From NCBI GenBank assembly GCA_949592205.1, contig CATIUR010000002.1, positions 134,242,090 through 134,306,089 on the forward strand: a stretch of DNA of 64,000 nt. Reading direction: 5' to 3'. The notes under the pieces were generated by a model that was given only the letters and a program-made list of their open reading frames with translations, did no database searches and was not told where the DNA came from. The stretch is from Helichrysum umbraculigerum. Its lineage: Eukaryota > Streptophyta > Magnoliopsida > Asterales > Asteraceae. The position numbers and the translations under genes are program-made. This document shows, piece by piece, positions 61,705 to 64,000 of this stretch. Positions within the stretch are counted from its first letter, which is position 1. Each line of letters begins with the position of its first letter.

Positions 61705-62921
61705 GTACACTCCTGTATGTCCAAATATTAGCTCCACATGTTTCTTAAAATAATATATGCCCTTGAAGCCAACGAACATCTGATTTTTTTTATTTTATTT
61801 TTTATATTTAGTTCTGTTGGATGTAAGTGAATGTAAGATGTGGTAAGTATAATCAGAGCTTGATAACGTGTTGTATTAGATATGGTGCAGGGGATAGTCA
61901 TATAGGGTATATTATGATGTATTTCTAAATGTGGTCTAATAGATTAATCTATTTAATATAAGTTAAGGATATATGAGTAGTTTCGGCTAGCCTTCGATAA
62001 CCAATTTCTTTCTATTTGTACCAAACTGGTTATTTCAAAACTGTTAATTTGAGCCGTTCGCAAGTAATTTCTAAGCAAATGGGTAGAAATTGTCACATTT
62101 ATTCATTATAAAATTGCTGTATTTATTCATCAAAGTTGATCAACCCATTTGACATGCTCCATTAAGCTGTTTTGCGAGCGTTACATGATAAGCAACACGT
62201 TGTCGCTGGTTCAATAGTATGTATACATTATCATGATGGGTAGTGGCTGAAAAACGAGTTGGTTGGGTAGTGGGTCAAAACGACCCACTTGGGTGGAGGG
62301 TTTAAACGAGTAGCTCTAATATGTTGGTCAAGCGTGTGAGTTTTGGCTGCCACAGCCAACACTTATTTTCTCATTTTTTTTTCTATAACAATAAATGTAT
62401 GAAATATGATTACAAACACTATGTCTTTAAAAAATAAGATGACTTTTTTTAAAGTGGACATCATAAGCACTTGAATACACGTTAGGCTGCTTTTGACCTC
62501 TGTAACCTGTTTGTCCCTTCTGTCTCATTTCAGCTAATTTTCTACATTGGACCCATTATGAGCATATGTCCACTTTCTGCTCAGTGTATGAATGTGTGGG
62601 TCTATTAGACTTGCATATTCCTTTATGCTTTTGGTTGTCACATGACTTGTGTTTAGACTTTTTATTCTTATTCTATATAAAATTTTACAGATACTTTGTG
62701 TATTAGATAATGGAATTCTAGACCTTGGAGGGGATGATAAACATGCAATATATTAAACCGAGGAGGTTTGTGTTAGAATAACATAAATAGAGTTTTCGTA
62801 CTTTTTACATGCAACCAAGGTGGTCCTTTCCGCAAATGTTTTCTTGATGAGTAAACGAGATCTGGCTGCATATATTATCATTGTCAAGCATATTTAAATC
62901 TAATTAAGTAATCATATGCAG
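61705..62921 (+). other. Mosaic spacer, nothing recognised
   Basis: AT-rich with no ORF, repeat array or exon-like segment that I can name. Confidence 0.4.
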
Positions 62922-63020
62922 AACTTTGTTGATCTTGCTGGAAGTGAGAGTGCTTGAAAGACTTCAAGATGGTTGCCACATAATTTGAAGCTTATTATCC
63001 TCTGTTATACGGAAGCTAAG
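62922..63020 (+). pseudogene. Kinesin motor-domain exon relic
   Basis: After the acceptor ATATGCAG comes NFVDLAGSES and then a stop; DLAGSE is the kinesin switch II signature (normally DLAGSER). Degenerate remains of the following helix, including VIRKL, precede a GTTTGA donor. Probably from a kinesin-7-like gene. Only about 33 codons remain. Confidence 0.68.
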
Positions 63021-64000
63021 GTTTGACTATTTGGTTTCCTTTTCCCAAATATTACGAAAAAATATATTTATGAGATATCTCATGATTTTCAATATTTTTT
63101 TGGAAATTTCCAAGTTGAAGTTACAGTTAAATGGTCGTGTCAATGTGGATCCATAGCATGGCCTTATTTTGACTGTTGAAGTGGATTCTTAGTTATTGAC
63201 TCTTAGTTCTTCTGTAATGTTGATCGGGTGTTCTTACTTTGCAATAATTTGTTCATATGCTACTTCTAAATGTCTATGGTTTATAACCGTTATTTTTGCC
63301 TTTAATTTTCAGTGCAAGACTGTTTGAAGGAACATAACATGGATGATCTTCAGGTGCAACAAATTGCCAACCATGTTTAGTGATGTAAACTTGTATTCTG
63401 TAGTTTTTTACTGTTCGTATCAATATATATATCATGAGTTTTCTTTAATTAAAGGCATTTCCAAAAGGAGAAAGGCTTTTATTATATGAATTGCAAGCTT
63501 TTATTATATGAATTGCAATCAGATTCACACCTCCGTGAGTGCTATAAACATGAGCAGATGGAACAAGGTTTAGAAACCAGTGCTGATCTGATTCAAGCAC
63601 AAGCGTTCTTTATTTTATTCCACATATGGTTTATGGGTAACTGACTGTAATTTTAGTGAATTGTATTTATTTGGCTGTTTCTTTTTTCTAACTTGCATTC
63701 CACTTGACATCACTTTAGGAGAAGTTAGAAGAAAACATGAATATAGAAGGATGCACTCTGCTATATCGACTGTCAAGTGAGACCCTTTATTTAACCTAAC
63801 TTCATTGGTTTTTATTTTTTTTGTTACTACAGTTGTGATTCTTCTTGACATGTACAACTCAACTATTCAGGATCTTTCGTATCTTTGTCCAAGAAGTAAC
63901 CGAATTGCCTTTAGTAGCCACAAGTACTTAATGTCATGGATTGGTGAGGTTGAAGCATGATTCTTTATTTTACCCGATTTGACCCATGCCTAATTAGTTG
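63021..64000 (+). other. Mosaic right end with possible short exons and a 22-bp tandem duplication
   Basis: Exon-like bits with AG/GT edges occur at about 63,313-63,354 (QDCLKEHNMDDLQ), 63,500-63,600 (SDSHLRECYKHEQMEQ), 63,721-63,778 (EKLEENMNIEGCTLLYRL) and 63,872-63,940 (DLSYLCPRSNRIAFSS). None is identified. GCTTTTATTATATGAATTGC plus AA is duplicated in tandem at 63,475-63,518. Confidence 0.35.

Larger units (their letters stand above)
55851..64000 (+). mobile_element. Candidate second Helitron with captured gene pieces (3' end outside window)
   Basis: A TC-start, TCTCTCTTATCTAATATAGG, preceded by A, lies 30 bases after the NAC stop. From there on, exon-like pieces of at least four unrelated genes (PP2C, KEA, ClpX, kinesin) follow on the plus strand, all broken and with splice-site borders. 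No Helitron helicase is seen. The 5' end call is weak by itself; the exon mosaic is the stronger evidence. A decayed host region is the alternative. Confidence 0.42.

Overview
The window is nuclear DNA of a flowering plant. LTR retrotransposons, plant-type tRNA-Met and tRNA-Asp primer sites, GT-AG introns, a NAC gene and Helitron-carried exons all point that way. The 887-codon ORF beside the Ty1/copia pol remnant resembles, as I recall it, an additional ORF common in Asteraceae SIRE/Maximus elements, so Asteraceae is my best guess, as inference only.

Bases 1-41,923 are a nested stack of at least five LTR retrotransposons. Oldest is a Ty3/gypsy element on the minus strand ('gypsy2'). Its 5' LTR, primer site and leader survive at 38,093-41,923 and 25,063-25,292. 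Two Athila-type elements lie in it: Athila1 (plus strand, 16,744 to about 25,062, 5' part lost) and Athila2 (minus strand, complete, 25,293-38,092, target duplication CATCC). Athila1 is in turn broken at about 16,744 by a SIRE-like Ty1/copia element (1-1,037 plus 11,662-16,743). That element was opened by a complete Tekay/Del-type chromovirus (minus strand, 1,038-11,661, target duplication TTTAT) with an intact 1,468-aa gag-pol. By eye the two chromovirus LTRs differ at 3 of 2,381 positions and the Athila2 LTRs at 7 of 2,614, so both insertions are recent.

Athila2 has no protease, reverse transcriptase, RNase H or integrase. It carries an unrecognised 483-aa ORF in the gag slot and a 642-aa Athila ORF-1-like ORF in the env slot. 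The env-slot ORF begins exactly at a splice acceptor. Athila1 has homologues of both ORFs and the same intron layout, so this pol-less two-ORF design is an established lineage that must borrow enzymes from a relative. Every LTR family here also carries a dense cluster of its own short CpG palindrome near the TATA box. The word TGCGACGTA is shared by the unrelated Ty1/copia and chromovirus elements.

Bases 42,310-54,037 look like a non-autonomous Helitron on the minus strand: 5' TC, 3' hairpin plus CTAG, A/T flanks. It holds broken exons of a receptor kinase, a CCCH zinc-finger protein, a guanylate-binding protein and an Aurora kinase, all in the Helitron's own orientation. Its 5' end is repeated four times in a 729-bp tandem array. 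A SINE and a Mutator-type foldback element sit inside it.

Bases 54,356-55,820 are a two-exon gene for a short divergent NAC-domain protein, the only plausible ordinary host gene. Two foldback MITEs lie in its intron, inserted at the same 9-bp target. From about 55,851 to the window end a second exon mosaic runs on the plus strand (POLTERGEIST-type PP2C with a duplicated exon, KEA antiporter, ClpX, kinesin). It is probably a second Helitron whose 3' end is outside the window.
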